DNA from: Auanema rhodensis
Lineage: Eukaryota; Nematoda; Chromadorea; Rhabditida; Rhabditidae
Direction of reading: 5' to 3'
NCBI GenBank assembly: GCA_964057225.1
Contig: OZ059899.1
Coordinates: forward strand, 8,060,001 to 8,124,000
Length of the DNA stretch: 64,000 bases
The notes under the pieces were generated by a model. The model saw only the letters and a program-made list of their open reading frames with translations. It was not told the origin of the DNA and did not search any database. Shown one piece after another: positions 62,101 to 64,000 of the stretch. How positions within the stretch are numbered: the first letter of the stretch is position 1; every line of letters begins with the position of its first letter. The translations under genes were made by a program, and so were the position numbers.

Positions 62101-64000
62101 TAGAATCTTCAGTTGTCTATATAAAGACAACAAAAGACGAAAAAGAATGGTGAAGATAAGACGATAGAGATGTAAATGGTTGAACATATAGTATATCCAC
62201 ACATTGAACGGTAATTGGACTTTCTCACAATTTCACTATTCGTAAAGACCTTGAACAAAAACAGAAAAAAGTGATAGTTAAAAGTGAAAAAGTAGAGGAA
62301 ATAGCCAATAAAATTCCATTACATCATCAATCCGATTGCTTAATCTTGTACCGTCATGGGCTTATCACACATCAGAACTGAGAACTGAACAACATAAATA
62401 GAAAACTGTGATAGATAGATATTTAAGAAAGTTTCAGATATCTTTAGAAGTTTCAGGATCACTTAATAAGAAAATTACGAAAATGGAAAAAAATAAACAA
62501 AACAATCAGCCATATCAGATGATTGAAAAACGAGCTATTAACCCTTTTATCTTCACAAAAGAGTCGCCCAAGCGAAATATGTTGAGGGCAGGTCAGTCCA
62601 GAAGCGAAAGTGGTCATATCCTTTTTTGAAAAAAAAATGCAGCAAGTTCTTCAGATGAATGAAAAATATTTCAAAGTAAATAAAGTTTAAACTCAGTTTC
62701 GTATAAAAGTAATTTTTGAAGAAAAAACAAATTATCATATACGCAGTTAGTAAAGCTATATACAACTAACTTATATTTTAAAAATGAATCTTATAAGAAT
62801 TATATAAAAGAATATATATTATGAATAATAATATTGCTTGAAAACGAATTAGAGTAAACTGAAAGCTGACTGATATATTGGCATTAGCTTCATGCTTTAT
62901 CATGAAGATTGTTATGATCTATACAAAGTCCAGGAATAGCAACACAGAATACAACAAATAATCTTCAGGATTCATAACGAATAGACCTTTCACTTGGTCA
63001 GAGCTATTGTGCTTTAGCCAATCTATTGTTGAATATGAATTTTATTTCTTTTCCTATCCATTTAACTGTACATGAGATTCAACTGAAGGAAATCAAGAGA
63101 ATAGCCAAAAGGTAGATCGAAAGATCAAGCATACATGAGAGAAACAGCATGGAAAAGATATATAGAAATATAGGAAGAGAAATATATAATATAAGAGAGA
63201 GAGAGAGATATGACGTTTACTGTGGTTATAACTACAGCACACGTCTCACTTCTCAAACTGTTTGTATGAACCTTTGTCTGTACAATCACGAGCCAACGAG
63301 AATATGCGGCTCCTCAAGTCTTTCATACAAAATACCGAAATGGATGGTATAGATATGTATGTATGTCGCTCAATAAACAAAAAAAATGAAATTGTTCTTC
63401 GTTTTCGTCTGAAATAGTCAGGGAATACATGAAAAATACCATTTTAAATATAAAAAGTACAGTATATGATAATGATAAAACTAATTAATTTTTAAATTTA
63501 TTACCACTATTTAAGATATAATGAACATGTTTAATATATTATAATATGATTTTTACTATTAAAAAATCAATTTTTAAATGTTTTTTGTATTGAAAACTAT
63601 TCGGAAATGAGTCTATCGTTGTTTTATTTTTCGTTCAAAGTTTGTTACTTATCTATTCTTATTCTTAAAAGCTATACGGTATATTATATAATATTATTTT
63701 AAAATTAAAATAAATTATATAAAGAATATAAGATTAGTATTATATCTAATACTAATCATATCATCTTTAATCATTTCATGGTTTTTTTAGATCGAAAATA
63801 CATTATTTGGATCATAGTTAACTGACTCTAATATATTATGAAGACAGGGTCAGAGATGTTCTTCGACAAGGTCATTACGACCTCTCCTTTCTTCCAAACA
63901 CCTATCTTCGGATAGTCTTCATTCAGTATGTTTACTATTCAATATAAAAATATTTTTGCTAACCTTTAGTTAGTTCTATTACATATCACCTTTTTTGTCA
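56105..64000. other. Gene-poor region, 7.9 kb
   Basis: Starts with the 5' flank of the ADAMTS gene (minus strand), including a GC-richer patch at 56110-56350 that is the likely promoter. The rest is AT-rich with short low-complexity stretches. Open frames of 60-114 codons occur but have no family signature and none is extended by splice sites. A GA repeat lies at about 63197-63210, and a hairpin (11-bp arms, 4-nt loop) at 63732-63757. It could be the long intergenic upstream region of a gene beyond the window. Confidence 0.55.

Noticed and set aside
63197-63210. GA-repeat as GAGA-factor element
   Set aside because: Only a short simple repeat; nothing around it supports a regulatory call.
1-64000. 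CRISPR array, rRNA genes or prokaryotic elements
   Set aside because: No regularly spaced repeats, no rRNA-like sequence, and all genes have eukaryotic introns.

Overview
The window is nuclear DNA from a nematode: AT-rich, with genes split by very small introns (mostly 41-55 nt, GT...AG, with acceptors ending TAG, CAG or AAG) and nematode-type families, above all a giant EB-module protein linked to a chitin deacetylase-like domain. The mixed acceptors fit Caenorhabditis poorly (almost always TTTTCAG there); I cannot name the species. From memory, the closest C. elegans counterparts of several genes (EB/deacetylase proteins, PLB1-like lipase, ITM2, ADT-1) are X-linked, so this may be X-equivalent sequence; that is inference.

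Layout. 1-1958 (+): SURF6-family nucleolar gene, cut by the window edge. 5383-7461 and 8581-10691 (-): tandem MBOAT lysophospholipid acyltransferases with identical coding-block lengths but different intron numbers. 11893-13351 (-): zinc-finger-like protein with a BESS-like C-terminus. 16350-34866 (-): about 18.5 kb of secreted-protein coding: signal peptide, chitin-binding-like domain, about 40 EB modules (22 in one 4.27 kb exon), then either a terminal lustrin-type exon (stop at 20136) or, by phase-compatible splicing, more EB modules and a polysaccharide deacetylase domain (16350-19421). A nine-exon gene on the opposite strand (21640-22664) lies wholly inside one EB-gene intron. 35533-35651 (-): intron-containing tRNA-Leu(CAA). 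40280-41964 (+): secreted GDSL lipase of the PLB1 type, with a GC-AG intron. 45933-47367 (+): ITM2/BRICHOS type II membrane protein. 48308-48867: deleted mariner copy with intact inverted repeats. 49378-56104 (-): secreted ADAMTS protease with about 14 thrombospondin repeats. 56105-64000: no gene recognised.

Taken together, the EB/deacetylase protein, the ADAMTS protease and the GDSL lipase are secreted or extracellular-matrix proteins, plausibly acting on cuticle, eggshell or pharyngeal chitin and matrix; the MBOAT enzymes remodel ER phospholipids; SURF6 acts in ribosome biogenesis. Exon boundaries were read by eye from splice sites, reading frame and family conservation; no transcript data were available.
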